From Klebsiella electrica (GTDB lineage: Bacteria > Pseudomonadota > Gammaproteobacteria > Enterobacterales > Enterobacteriaceae), in NCBI RefSeq assembly GCF_006711645.1, contig NZ_CP041248.1, positions 124,001-188,000 on the forward strand: a DNA stretch of 64,000 nt. Direction: 5' to 3'. A model generated the notes under the pieces. That model was not told the DNA's origin and made no database searches. It saw only the letters and a program-made list of their open reading frames with translations. Position numbers and translations under genes: made by a program. Positions 40,083 through 49,457 of this stretch are shown here, in pieces (the first letter of the stretch is position 1; each line of letters starts with the position of its first letter).

Positions 40083-40902
40083 GGCACTGTTGCAAATAGT
40101 CGGTGGTGATAAACTTATCATCCCCTTTTGCTGATGGAGCTGCACATGAACCCATTCAAAGGCCGGCATTTTCAGCGTGACATCATTCTGTGGGCCGTAC
40201 GCTGGTACTGCAAATACGGCATCAGTTACCGTGAGCTGCAGGAGATGCTGGCTGAACGCGGAGTGAATGTCGATCACTCCACGATTTACCGCTGGGTTCA
40301 GCGTTATGCGCCTGAAATGGAAAAACGGCTGCGCTGGTACTGGCGTAACCCTTCCGATCTTTGCCCGTGGCACATGGATGAAACCTACGTGAAGGTCAAT
40401 GGCCGCTGGGCGTATCTGTACCGGGCCGTCGACAGCCGGGGCCGCACTGTCGATTTTTATCTCTCCTCCCGTCGTAACAGCAAAGCTGCATACCGGTTTC
40501 TGGGTAAAATCCTCAACAACGTGAAGAAGTGGCAGATCCCGCGATTCATCAACACGGATAAAGCGCCCGCCTATGGTCGCGCGCTTGCTCTGCTCAAACG
40601 CGAAGGCCGGTGCCCGTCTGACGTTGAACACCGACAGATTAAGTACCGGAACAACGTGATTGAATGCGATCATGGCAAACTGAAACGGATAATCGGCGCC
40701 ACGCTGGGATTTAAATCCATGAAGACGGCTTACGCCACCATCAAAGGTATTGAGGTGATGCGTGCACTACGCAAAGGCCAGGCCTCAGCATTTTATTATG
40801 GTGATCCCCTGGGCGAAATGCGCCTGGTAAGCAGAGTTTTTGAAATGTAAGGCCTTTGAATAAGACAAAAGGCTGCCTCATCGCTAACTTTGCAACAGTG
40901 CC
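40083..40902 (+). mobile_element. IS26: IS26 copy 3
   Basis: An 820-bp copy. Its flanks agctgaac and gccagatg do not match each other or those of the other copies. Confidence 0.98.
40146..40850 (+). CDS. tnpA: IS26 transposase (copy 3)
   Basis: A 234-residue product with the same sequence as copy 1, with DDE residues and Gly184. It lies between the truncated Tn3-type tnpA and truncated IS1, and it cut both. Confidence 0.97.
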   Translation: MNPFKGRHFQRDIILWAVRWYCKYGISYRELQEMLAERGVNVDHSTIYRWVQRYAPEMEKRLRWYWRNPSDLCPWHMDETYVKVNGRWAYLYRAVDSRGRTVDFYLSSRRNSKAAYRFLGKILNNVKKWQIPRFINTDKAPAYGRALALLKREGRCPSDVEHRQIKYRNNVIECDHGKLKRIIGATLGFKSMKTAYATIKGIEVMRALRKGQASAFYYGDPLGEMRLVSRVFEM

Positions 40903-41561
40903 GCCAGATGTTGTCTCAGATTCAGGTTATGTCGCTCAATGCGCTGAGTGTAACGCTTGCTGATAACGTGCAGCTTTCCCTTCAGGCGGGATTCATACAG
41001 CGGCCAGCCATCCGTCATCCATACCACGACCTCAAAGGCCGACAGCAGGCTCAGAAGACGCTCCAGTGTGGCCAGAGTGCGTTCACCGAATACGTGCGCC
41101 ACAACCGTCTTCCGGAGCCTGTCATACGCGTAAAACAGCCAGCGCTGGCGCGATTTAGCCCCGACGTATCCCCACTGTTCGTCCATTTCCGCGCAGACGA
41201 TGACGTCACTGCCCGGCTGTATGCGCGAGGTTACCGACTGCGGCCTGAGTTTTTTAAATGGCGGAAAATCGTGTTGAGGCCAACGCCCATAATGCGGGCG
41301 GTTGCCCGGCATCCAACGCCATTCATGGCCATATCAATGATTTTCTGGTGCGTACCGGGTTGAGAAGCGGTGTAAGTGAACTGCAGTTGCCATGTTTTAC
41401 GGCAGTGAGAGCAGAGATAGCGCTGATGTCCGGCGGTGCTTTTGCCGTTACGCACCACCCCGTCAGTAGCTGAACAGGAGGGACAGCTGATAGAAACAGA
41501 AGCCACTGGAGCACCTCAAAAACACCATCATACACTAAATCAGTAAGTTGGCAGCATCACC
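40903..41561 (-). mobile_element. IS1: IS1, truncated by IS26 copy 3
   Basis: The left IS1 end (complement of GGTGATGCTGCCAACTTACTG) is at 41541-41561. The other end is lost at 40902/40903, leaving 659 of 768 bp. The intact insA frame is at 41231-41506 on the minus strand. The insB frame from 41312 is cut near its C-terminus and runs into IS26. It is opposite in orientation to the complete IS1 at 43067. Confidence 0.95.
41231..41506 (-). CDS. insA: IS1 InsA
   Basis: The 91-residue zinc-finger/HTH protein of IS1 starts [20 protein letters not shown]. It binds IS1 ends and represses; transposase is made by frameshifting into insB, which is truncated here. Confidence 0.93.
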   Translation of the reverse strand: MASVSISCPSCSATDGVVRNGKSTAGHQRYLCSHCRKTWQLQFTYTASQPGTHQKIIDMAMNGVGCRATARIMGVGLNTIFRHLKNSGRSR

Positions 41562-42081
41562 CGCAGCTCATTATGCCCCTGCTTTTGGCAACCTGGCATA
41601 CTGCTTCAATATCAACTAATTCCAACAGTGGGTTAGTGGGCGTTTCGATCCAGATTAGACCTGTATTCTCTTGAATATGGCGCTCTACTGACGCCAGATC
41701 ATTAAGATCGACATAACTGAATGTCGTACCTGAAGTTTGTTTACGCAGACGTTCAAACAACCGATAAGTACCGCCATAGACCCCTTTCATTACTAATACA
41801 TGGGAATCCTTAGGTAGCAATTCCAATATAAGTGCAGTTGCTGCCATACCGGAAGCGGTTGCCGTAGCATAGATACCTCCTTCCAACTCAGCCAAGGCGG
41901 TTTCATATGCATATCTTGTCGGGTTACTGCAACGGGAATAACAAAACTCCCCTTCTTCGCCTAAATTTGGCTGAATGAAGGAACTGGCGGTAGTAATCGG
42001 TGGAAAAATAGCATTATTGCCCCGGTCAACTTGATCTCCGGCATGGATAACCAGAGTCGCGATCGATTTTGATTTGCTCAT
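41562..42081 (-). pseudogene. cystathionine gamma-synthase/lyase-family PLP enzyme, 3' part lost
   Basis: About 173 codons remain of a Cys/Met-metabolism PLP enzyme: ATLVIHAGDQVDRGNNAIFP, YSRCSNPTRYAYETALAELE, and WIETPTNPLLELVDI. The PLP lysine lies further on and is gone, since IS1 begins at 41561. It is downstream of the cysteine desulfidase-like gene in the same direction (81 bp apart), so both probably formed a sulfur amino-acid catabolic operon. Confidence 0.85.
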
Positions 42082-43121
42082 TATTTGTCCCTTTAAATTT
42101 TAACGATAGCCCGCCGATCATTATTAATAATGACGTTAGGCCACGCGGTTAAACCGTAATATTTATTTACGTGTCATTATACTGATAATTTCTTTATCTG
42201 TTTGCCTCATTGGCGATAACACTAATTTACATAAATTATTGATAGAACCTTCAACATCGCAGGAAACAATGCCATCACGCTCCCCTGCAACACTATTTTG
42301 TTGCGCCATCAACACCGACTTAAATGCACAGGCGGTAGCGGTAGACACTTTCATGGCACAACTATTTGATGCACCATCGCAAATAATGCCACTAATATCA
42401 CTGATCATATTACTGACCGCGTAGGAGATAGTTTGAAAATCTTGGGTCAATAACCAACTCATACCTGCCGCCGCCCCCATTGCTGCCGTTGACGCCGCAC
42501 ACAATGCAGACAATCGGGTATAACGCATATGAATTGAGATTGCGGCTAGATGGGCCAACGCTAATGCCCGGGCCAGTGTTTCATCATCTGTATTAAGATG
42601 TCGGGCAAGTGTCACTACCGGCATTGTCACGGTAATCCCCTGATTACCAGAGCCATAATTTGACATCGCGGGTAAGGGTGCGCCGCCCATACGGGCATCT
42701 GATGCCGCAGTGGTGTTGATCAACATTTGACTCAGTAAGTCAGTGCTGATAAAGCCATTTTTTCTGGCTTGCGACAACGCGCCACTCACGTTCAAACCAT
42801 AGTTCTTCCTTTGCCCCTCGTCAGAAAGCGCGGTATTAATCTCAGCACTTTTCAGCATAAACATGATGTCTTTAGCGGCGACATCGGTTACAAATTTAAA
42901 TGCGTCGTTAAGGGAAAATTCGGGTAGTACCCCACTATCATTGGCGGCAATTAGGTCTCGGACTAATATTTGCTTTATATTATTAATATAAACTTCAGTG
43001 ACATTAGTATGGCTACCTTGAATCACTACCCGGCACTGATCACTAAGACTATATAGCGTAATATCGGGTGATGCTGCCAACTTACTGATTTAGTGTATGA
43101 TGGTGTTTTTGAGGTGCTCCA

Positions 43122-43397
43122 GTGGCTTCTGTTTCTATCAGCTGTCCCTCCTGTTCAGCTACTGACGGGGTGGTGCGTAACGGCAAAAGCACTGCCGGAC
43201 ATCAGCGCTATCTCTGCTCTCACTGCCGTAAAACATGGCAACTGCAGTTCACTTACACCGCTTCTCAACCCGGTACGCACCAGAAAATCATTGATATGGC
43301 CATGAATGGCGTTGGATGCCGGGCAACCGCCCGCATTATGGGCGTTGGCCTCAACACGATTTTACGTCACTTAAAAAACTCAGGCCGCAGTCGGTAA
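43122..43397 (+). CDS. insA: IS1 InsA
   Basis: A 91-residue IS1 regulator with cysteines in SCPSC and CSHC. It differs from the truncated copy at a few positions (for example NTILRHLKN against NTIFRHLKN), so the two IS1 copies are not identical. Confidence 0.95.
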
Positions 43398-43819
43398 CCT
43401 CGCGCATACAGCCGGGCAGTGACGTCATCGTCTGCGCGGAAATGGACGAACAGTGGGGCTACGTCGGTGCTAAATCACGTCAGCGCTGGCTGTTTTACGC
43501 GTATGACAGGATACGGAGGACGGTTGTGGCGCACGTCTTCGGTGAACGCACTCTGGCCACACTGGAGCGTCTTCTGAGCCTGCTGTCGGCCTTTGAGGTC
43601 GTGGTATGGATGACGGATGGCTGGCCGCTGTATGAATCCCGCCTGAAGGGAAAGCTGCACGTAATCAGCAAGCGTTACACTCAGCGCATTGAGCGACATA
43701 ACCTGAATCTGAGACAACATCTGGCAAGGCTGGGACGGAAGTCACTGTCGTTCTCAAAATCGGTGGAGCTGCATGACAAGGTCATCGGGCATTATCTGAA
43801 CATAAAACACTATCAGTAA
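43316..43819 (+). CDS. insB: IS1 InsB (transposase by frameshift InsAB')
   Basis: A 167-residue DDE region, [20 protein letters not shown] to [15 protein letters not shown]. It overlaps insA by 82 bp in another frame. A -1 ribosomal shift near the insA end makes the active InsAB' transposase. It is intact. Confidence 0.95.
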
Positions 43820-44216
43820 GTTGGAGTCATTACCTAATATCGATAAAAATAAAATCCGTAGCATCTACTGCGTTTAGACACACGTTACCTGATTCATTAA
43901 ATATATAGGCTTCGGTAATTTGTGTCGCAGTAATATCTTTTAATACTTCTAAATCGGCATCCGCGTTACCACCAATAGCCCCTATTGCCGCCGCAAGAGT
44001 GACTCCGCAATAGCTTGTTCCCGGAATAGTGACTCCCATCGCATTTTTATACAGATTCTCCGATATATTCCCCGTTATTTTTAATATCGGTGCGTTGAGA
44101 TATTTAGCAGCCACTGCGGCAGCATACGCAATAGCAATAGGCTCAGTACAACCTAATGAAAGTTTCACTTCCTTTTTCAACCAATCGAGTAATTGTTGAT
44201 GTGTTATTTTTTGCAT

Positions 44217-44499
44217 TTGAAGTAATTAATCAGTGATTTGGATTATTTTTATCTTAGGGTTTTACGGGGAGAAATACTTTTCCTATTTTCTTGTTGTTTT
44301 TAATGCTTGGAGAATATTGTTCTCTTTAACAAAAAAGATAACCACAGAACAATTTAAATAAAAACATATTAAAAACAATGAAATAGATAACTCAAACACC
44401 ATTAATCCCTTACTCAATGAGATACTAATCACAAAACAATAAAGAGAATATTTTCCCCTTAGACGCAATTATTCGCCTTGAATCATTAAACTAGACGAT
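44217..44499. other. AT-rich intergenic, no gene seen
   Basis: These 283 bp upstream of the desulfidase-like gene are strongly AT-rich and probably contain its promoter. A 61-codon minus-strand frame here lacks a ribosome site and looks accidental. Confidence 0.4.
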
Positions 44500-44532
44500 A
44501 AAAAAGGCGAGTTAGCTACTGCCAACTCGCCT
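44500..44532 (-). terminator. terminator of the MlaFED/PqiC-like operon
   Basis: On the minus strand GGCGAGTT and AACTCGCC pair around a 10-bp loop, followed by TTTTTTATCG. It is 30 bp past the last gene of the operon. Confidence 0.85.
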
Positions 44533-44563
44533 CAGATAAAACCAACCGGTGCTGGTTTAGATA

Positions 44564-45205
44564 TCAACCCTGCGCAGGGGATTGCTGCATCGTCCAGTTG
44601 AGCACTTGAGTGGCTAACTGGTCACTGGCCAGGCCAAAGGCCTGAACCACCTCGTTCATCTCGTTACCTTTTATCGGTTGGCGAATGTCAAACTGGCGAG
44701 TCGCAATAATCCTACGATCTGAAATTCTTACCAGCCGAGCATCAAAACGGATCAGCACTTCGCTGCTACCAACATGGTATACCCCTTGGAACGCGGACAG
44801 ATCACCACTCAACTCCACATCAGCCTGCAAGCTATCATCGTCGCTACTGACTGCACGGATTCGCCCATCGCTACGGAACGCCTGAATAAGACGATTGCGC
44901 ACCAAAATCGGCGCCGAATCACTCCAACGGGAGTTTTTATAAACCGCAATCTCCTGGCCCTGAGGCTGCACCGCTATGCGTGAGCTATTAAGAAACTGGT
45001 TCGTCGCCGGTTGTGAAACCCGTAATGACCAGTTTACTGTCTGCGCGTGTGGCACACTGACTGCAGGTGGCACCGGCAGAAGATAAACTTGTGATACAGG
45101 GGCCGAAGGTAAAATGGTGCAGGCAGAGAGCAGTATCGCCCCCCCGGATATCATCAATAGCCACACGCGGCGGCCTGCATAGCGCATCACATTAAAAGAG
45201 AGCAT
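44564..45205 (-). CDS. PqiC-like ABC transport auxiliary lipoprotein
   Basis: The 213-residue protein has a lipoprotein signal (MISGGAILLSACTILPSAPV) and the ABC_trans_aux pattern (VYLLPVPPAVSVPHAQTVNW, IAVYKNSRWSDSAPILVRNR). Partners of this kind sit at the outer membrane and interact with MCE-type proteins. It is last in a four-gene operon; its start overlaps the stop of the MCE gene (TAATG). A start six codons later (MRYAGRR) is equally possible. Confidence 0.82.
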   Translation of the reverse strand: MLSFNVMRYAGRRVWLLMISGGAILLSACTILPSAPVSQVYLLPVPPAVSVPHAQTVNWSLRVSQPATNQFLNSSRIAVQPQGQEIAVYKNSRWSDSAPILVRNRLIQAFRSDGRIRAVSSDDDSLQADVELSGDLSAFQGVYHVGSSEVLIRFDARLVRISDRRIIATRQFDIRQPIKGNEMNEVVQAFGLASDQLATQVLNWTMQQSPAQG

Positions 45206-46143
45206 TAAGGCGTAAACTCCTGTGTTCTTTCACGGCCGCGCAACAAGGCCGCTGGGTTTTCTTCCAAACGAGAAACGGCGGCACGTAATGTCGCTAATGT
45301 TCTGCGCAGCTCATCTACTGCCGGCCCCAGCTCATTCATCCCTTGCATCCCGTTATTGAGTGAGGTTTTATTTTCACTCACCAATTTATTGAGGATGGTA
45401 CTGGTATTTTGCAACGATGCCATGGTTTTGGCGGCATCACTGACCAGTTGTTTCCCCTGCCCATCCATTAAGCCGTTAGCATTACGCAGCAGGCGATTGG
45501 TTTGAGTCAGTGTCTCATTAGCCTGTTTACTGGCCTGCGCCAACTGCTGCAACAGGGTACGGAGATCACCACGTTGATCAGCCACAGTTTGGGTGACCAG
45601 CGCGAGATTATCCAGTGTCGTTACTAGGCGCTGCTGGTTATCCGGTGCCAGCAACTGGTTCAAACGCACCAACACTTCATTCGCATTGGTCATGAAATTC
45701 TCACCGTTAGCCAGTAACTGGCTCATCGGCGAAGGGGTAGCAATAATGATAGGAACCTCGTCATCTTTGCCCTCCAGCAACGGGCTGGTCTGGCTGCCAC
45801 TGCTGAATTGAATATTTGAGGTGCCGGTAATACCCGCGACGGTGAGACGAGCTTGGGTATCTTCGCGTATCGGAGTAGATGCAGAAACGCGAATACGTGC
45901 CCAAACCTTATTCGGATTGTCTCGGTCCAGGCGTAATTGCGTCACCTCACCGACTCGAATCCCGCTGTACTGAACGGTGCTACCCTGTGACAGGCCACTC
46001 ACAGGCTCATTGAAAACGATATCGTACAATCTGAACTGGCGATCAGAACCGGAATTTGTCAGCCATAGGCAAAACAGCAGCGCGGCACTCACCACAATAA
46101 GAGTGAACAAACCAATAACGACATGATGAGCACGGGTTTCCAT
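45205..46143 (-). CDS. MCE/MlaD-family substrate-binding protein
   Basis: From METRAHHVVIGLFTLIVVSA at 46143 (GAGAGG upstream) the product is 312 residues: one N-terminal membrane helix, a single MCE domain (GLSQGSTVQYSGIRVGEVTQ, AGITGTSNIQFSSGS), and a long C-terminal helical region with coiled-coil character. MCE proteins form hexameric rings that carry phospholipids across the periplasm. It follows the ATPase gene with 1 bp between. The Q/N/L-rich C-terminal extension resembles single-MCE proteins of larger lipid-transport systems more than short MlaD. Confidence 0.87.
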   Translation of the reverse strand: METRAHHVVIGLFTLIVVSAALLFCLWLTNSGSDRQFRLYDIVFNEPVSGLSQGSTVQYSGIRVGEVTQLRLDRDNPNKVWARIRVSASTPIREDTQARLTVAGITGTSNIQFSSGSQTSPLLEGKDDEVPIIIATPSPMSQLLANGENFMTNANEVLVRLNQLLAPDNQQRLVTTLDNLALVTQTVADQRGDLRTLLQQLAQASKQANETLTQTNRLLRNANGLMDGQGKQLVSDAAKTMASLQNTSTILNKLVSENKTSLNNGMQGMNELGPAVDELRRTLATLRAAVSRLEENPAALLRGRERTQEFTP

Positions 46144-46144
46144 A

Positions 46145-46936
46145 TTACAACCTCTCTCCACTGTTAATTGCCGCTGCCTGATAAGCAGCCCGGCCACGTG
46201 GGCCATGAAAATACGCCTGAATCCAGCCATCATCAGTCGCTGCAACTTTATCCAGAGTATCAACCACCAGCACTTTTTTCTGCGAAAGCACCGCCACACG
46301 ATCACACAGTGTATACAGCGTATCCAGATCGTGGGTCACCAAGAATACCGTTAGATTGAGGGCATCCCGCAGGGTGCGGATCAAACTGTCAAACGCCGCC
46401 GCACCAATGGGATCAAGACCCGCAGTCGGTTCATCAAGAAACAGAATATCCGGGTCCAGTGCTAAGGCACGGGCTAGCGCAACACGCTTGACCATACCAC
46501 CCGACAGAGATGCTGGATACTTACTGCCAGTGCCCGGCGGTAGCCCAGCCAGTGCCAGTTTAACCTGAGCCAATCGCTCAGCCTCAGACCGGGGTAATCC
46601 GGCGTTTTCTATTAATGGTAATGCCACGTTCTCGGTCACGGTTAGAGAACTGAACAGTGCGCCTCGTTGAAATAATACGCCGAATCGGCGCTCGACCATG
46701 GCGCGGGATTGACCTGACAGTGCCATTAAATCCTTGCCAAAAACATGAATTTTCCCGTCAGTCGGACGACGTAACCCAACAATACTGCGTAACAGAACAG
46801 ATTTACCGGTACCCGAGCCACCAACCACGCCAAGAACTTCGCCGCGCTTAACATCAAGATTCAACCCTTGATGCACGCACTGTACGCCAAAGCAGTTAAC
46901 CAGATCGCGAATTTGAATGATTGCATCTTGCGTCAT
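46145..46936 (-). CDS. MlaF-like ABC ATPase
   Basis: A 263-residue ATPase from MTQDAIIQIRDL (GTG at 46948 is an alternative start overlapping the permease). Walker A GGSGTGKSVLLRS, signature LSGGMVKRVALARALALDPD and Walker B ILFLDEPTAGLD are all present. It powers lipid movement with the MlaE-like permease upstream and MCE protein downstream. Confidence 0.92.
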   Translation of the reverse strand: MTQDAIIQIRDLVNCFGVQCVHQGLNLDVKRGEVLGVVGGSGTGKSVLLRSIVGLRRPTDGKIHVFGKDLMALSGQSRAMVERRFGVLFQRGALFSSLTVTENVALPLIENAGLPRSEAERLAQVKLALAGLPPGTGSKYPASLSGGMVKRVALARALALDPDILFLDEPTAGLDPIGAAAFDSLIRTLRDALNLTVFLVTHDLDTLYTLCDRVAVLSQKKVLVVDTLDKVAATDDGWIQAYFHGPRGRAAYQAAAINSGERL

Positions 46937-46941
46937 TTGGC

Positions 46942-48087
46942 TCACCACCCCATTTCCATGAAAAATAGCGCTGCCACGGCATCAAGCAAAATCACCACAA
47001 AGATCGAATGCACCACACTGGTGGTGGTATGAACCCCGACTGATTCAGCACTACCGGTTACTTTGAACCCCTCCAGACAGCCAATAATAGCAATCAGGAA
47101 AGCAAAAATAGGGGCTTTACTTATTCCCACCAGAAAATGCTGCAACCCATTACTGTTTTGCATAATCGACAAAAACATAGTGGGAGAGATATCCAGTGTT
47201 AAGGCACACACCACCATGCCACCGAAAATACCGCAAACCATGCCAATAAAGGTTAGCATCGGCAGAGAGATCAATAGTGCCAAGACGCGCGGTAGCACCA
47301 ACAGTTCGACCGGATTCAAGCCCAGTGTTTGGATAGCATCAATCTCTTCATTGGCTTTCATCAAGCCAATTTCAGCGGTAAAAGCACTGGCTGTTCGCCC
47401 TGCCATCAGGATCGCGGTAAGCAGTACCGCAAATTCACGTAGAAAAGAAAATACCACCAAATCGACGGTAAAAATGCCCGCGCCGAAAGTAGTGAGTACG
47501 GTTGCACCGAGAAAGGCGATAACTGCCCCCACCAAAAAGGTGAGCAACATAATGATCGGCACAGCATTGAGGCCAATCTGTTGAATATTGGCAATTAATG
47601 AGGTAATGCGCCAGCGGGAGGGGCGAAAAAGTGTTCCCAGCAAGGTTTCCAGCGCCAGACCAATAAAGCCCAATAGTGACTTAATATCTTGCCATAAGTT
47701 ATCTACCGAACGGCCGGTATTAGCCAGCATCTCAAGCCAAAACCGTGTGGGTTTTTCAGACAACTCAGGGGTTAAGTCAGGCAATACATGGCTTACCGTT
47801 TCAAGTAATATCCTCCGCTCTTCTGGCAATTTAGGCGCAAGTTCGCGTAAATTTGCTACACGGTCCTCACCCAGAAGCAGAGCTAACAACGTTGCACCGG
47901 CGGTATCTAACGCCCCCAGTTGGTTGAGATCAAATACCCCCCCACTGGGCATATTAGCGCGCAATTGCGCAACGCGCGGCTCCAAAACGCAGTAATGCGC
48001 CAACACCCAGTCCCCCCGGATATAAACTCTGGGGGGCTGAGCCGCGCTATCGAGATCAAGTTGTGCGGGGGACGTTTGCTCAGTCAT
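46942..48087 (-). CDS. MlaE-family permease with N-terminal STAS-like domain
   Basis: The first about 100 of 381 residues (VYIRGDWVLAHYCVLEPRVA, FDLNQLGALDTAGATLLALL) form a STAS-like domain fused to the MlaE permease (about residues 140-381, IMLLTFLVGAVIAFLGATVL, FTAEIGLMKANEEIDAIQTL). In E. coli the STAS protein MlaB is separate, so this is a fused variant seen in other gamma-proteobacteria. It is the first gene of the operon; no upstream gene shares its promoter region (48088-48200). Confidence 0.9.
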   Translation of the reverse strand: MTEQTSPAQLDLDSAAQPPRVYIRGDWVLAHYCVLEPRVAQLRANMPSGGVFDLNQLGALDTAGATLLALLLGEDRVANLRELAPKLPEERRILLETVSHVLPDLTPELSEKPTRFWLEMLANTGRSVDNLWQDIKSLLGFIGLALETLLGTLFRPSRWRITSLIANIQQIGLNAVPIIMLLTFLVGAVIAFLGATVLTTFGAGIFTVDLVVFSFLREFAVLLTAILMAGRTASAFTAEIGLMKANEEIDAIQTLGLNPVELLVLPRVLALLISLPMLTFIGMVCGIFGGMVVCALTLDISPTMFLSIMQNSNGLQHFLVGISKAPIFAFLIAIIGCLEGFKVTGSAESVGVHTTTSVVHSIFVVILLDAVAALFFMEMGW

Positions 48088-48200
48088 TGCTCAGACCTTA
48101 CCTATTTCAAACTCTAATGTTTCAAACCCTAAATAGGTATATCACACAGTTAAGTAAGAGTAATGACTGTTTAATTAATGAAGTGTTAACCACACCCTAA

Positions 48201-48447
48201 TCAGTGAGGTGTGGCACGCTGTTTGCCCAATTGCCGTATTTTCCTCTCTGGCAGGGTAAACCAAACGACTACCGCCAGCAGAATTAACAGTACGCTGGCA
48301 GTACCTAATACCAGACTATGTGAGGCAGAAAAGGCCAGTTTGGCGCTGCTCAGTAGATGCTCGTCCCCACCAAGGCTATTGACCACCTGAATGGTTTCAC
48401 TGATAGAAGCACTGGCCTGTGTAACCAGATCAGCGGGTAAATCTGCC
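48201..48447 (-). pseudogene. C-terminal fragment of an MFS (DHA2/SmvA-like) transporter
   Basis: About 82 codons remain: ADLPADLVTQASASISETIQ, then a last membrane helix (LVLGTASVLLILLAVVVWFTLPE) and a basic tail. This matches the ending of 14-helix drug transporters. IS26 copy 4 starts at 48448 and removes the rest. Confidence 0.7.
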
Positions 48448-49267
48448 GGCACTGTTGCAAATAGTCGGTGGTGATAAACTTATCATCCCCTTTTGCTGAT
48501 GGAGCTGCACATGAACCCATTCAAAGGCCGGCATTTTCAGCGTGACATCATTCTGTGGGCCGTACGCTGGTACTGCAAATACGGCATCAGTTACCGTGAG
48601 CTGCAGGAGATGCTGGCTGAACGCGGAGTGAATGTCGATCACTCCACGATTTACCGCTGGGTTCAGCGTTATGCGCCTGAAATGGAAAAACGGCTGCGCT
48701 GGTACTGGCGTAACCCTTCCGATCTTTGCCCGTGGCACATGGATGAAACCTACGTGAAGGTCAATGGCCGCTGGGCGTATCTGTACCGGGCCGTCGACAG
48801 CCGGGGCCGCACTGTCGATTTTTATCTCTCCTCCCGTCGTAACAGCAAAGCTGCATACCGGTTTCTGGGTAAAATCCTCAACAACGTGAAGAAGTGGCAG
48901 ATCCCGCGATTCATCAACACGGATAAAGCGCCCGCCTATGGTCGCGCGCTTGCTCTGCTCAAACGCGAAGGCCGGTGCCCGTCTGACGTTGAACACCGAC
49001 AGATTAAGTACCGGAACAACGTGATTGAATGCGATCATGGCAAACTGAAACGGATAATCGGCGCCACGCTGGGATTTAAATCCATGAAGACGGCTTACGC
49101 CACCATCAAAGGTATTGAGGTGATGCGTGCACTACGCAAAGGCCAGGCCTCAGCATTTTATTATGGTGATCCCCTGGGCGAAATGCGCCTGGTAAGCAGA
49201 GTTTTTGAAATGTAAGGCCTTTGAATAAGACAAAAGGCTGCCTCATCGCTAACTTTGCAACAGTGCC
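48448..49267 (+). mobile_element. IS26: IS26 copy 4
   Basis: An 820-bp copy in the same orientation as copy 3, so copies 3 and 4 bracket 40903-48447 as a potential translocatable unit. Flanks aatctgcc and ttcctgaa are different. Confidence 0.98.
48511..49215 (+). CDS. tnpA: IS26 transposase (copy 4)
   Basis: A 234-residue intact transposase identical to copies 1 and 3. The DDE residues are in WHMDET, NTDKAP and VIECDH. Confidence 0.97.
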   Translation: MNPFKGRHFQRDIILWAVRWYCKYGISYRELQEMLAERGVNVDHSTIYRWVQRYAPEMEKRLRWYWRNPSDLCPWHMDETYVKVNGRWAYLYRAVDSRGRTVDFYLSSRRNSKAAYRFLGKILNNVKKWQIPRFINTDKAPAYGRALALLKREGRCPSDVEHRQIKYRNNVIECDHGKLKRIIGATLGFKSMKTAYATIKGIEVMRALRKGQASAFYYGDPLGEMRLVSRVFEM

Positions 49268-49269
49268 TT

Positions 49270-49428
49270 CCTGAATACTCCAAGCTCATTAATCAAGGTA
49301 TCGTGCCTGAAAAACTAAGTACGGGGGCTATTCACTTCCACGAAACGGCAAAGAGCGACATTGCTCAAGCCTGTTGTGAGTTGTATCAGCAATCACCTGA
49401 AAATAGTCGCGTCATGGCACCGACCAAG
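49270..49428 (+). pseudogene. fragment of a RecD-like helicase
   Basis: Between IS26 and the IS3-type element, 53 codons remain open: PEYSKLINQGIVPEKLSTGA, then HFHETAKSDIAQACCELY and NSRVMAPTK. The pattern (IN-G-P, then F-E and a run ending VxAPTK) fits the end of the first RecA-like half of RecD2/TraA-type helicases. Both ends are cut by mobile elements. Family assignment is tentative. Confidence 0.4.
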
Positions 49429-49457
49429 TGACCTGCCCCCACGATTAGATACAACAC

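Larger units (their letters stand above)
43067..43834 (+). mobile_element. IS1: IS1, complete
   Basis: A 768-bp element from GGTGATGCTGCCAACTTACT to the complement of GGTAATGACTCCAACTTACT. It is flanked on both sides by TAATATCG (43059-43066 and 43835-43842), an 8-bp target duplication showing simple insertion into the desulfidase-like gene. Confidence 0.97.
42163..44216 (-). pseudogene. L-cysteine desulfidase-like gene (CdsB/YhaM, UPF0597) split by IS1
   Basis: The N-terminal part (44216 to 43835, MQKITHQQLLDWLKKEVKLS, then SLGCTEPIAIAYAAAVAAKY) and the C-terminal part (43066 to 42163, GGAPLPAMSNYGSGNQGITV, IICDGASNSCAMKVSTA) join at an 8-bp duplication TAATATCG to rebuild a family protein of about 430 residues. 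The conserved cysteines that bind the iron-sulphur cluster are in GCTEP and IICDGASNSC. The family degrades L-cysteine to pyruvate, ammonia and sulphide. IS1 insertion inactivates it; precise excision would restore it. Confidence 0.87.

Noticed and set aside
40128..40673. Very long minus-strand frame extending the Tn3-type transposase through IS26 copy 3
   Set aside because: The first about 200 codons are antisense to IS26 tnpA. The fusion is a by-product of the insertion and has no reason to be translated.
44283..44468. 61-codon minus-strand frame with hydrophobic stretch
   Set aside because: It lies in AT-rich DNA without a ribosome site, and its hydrophobicity follows from T-rich codons.
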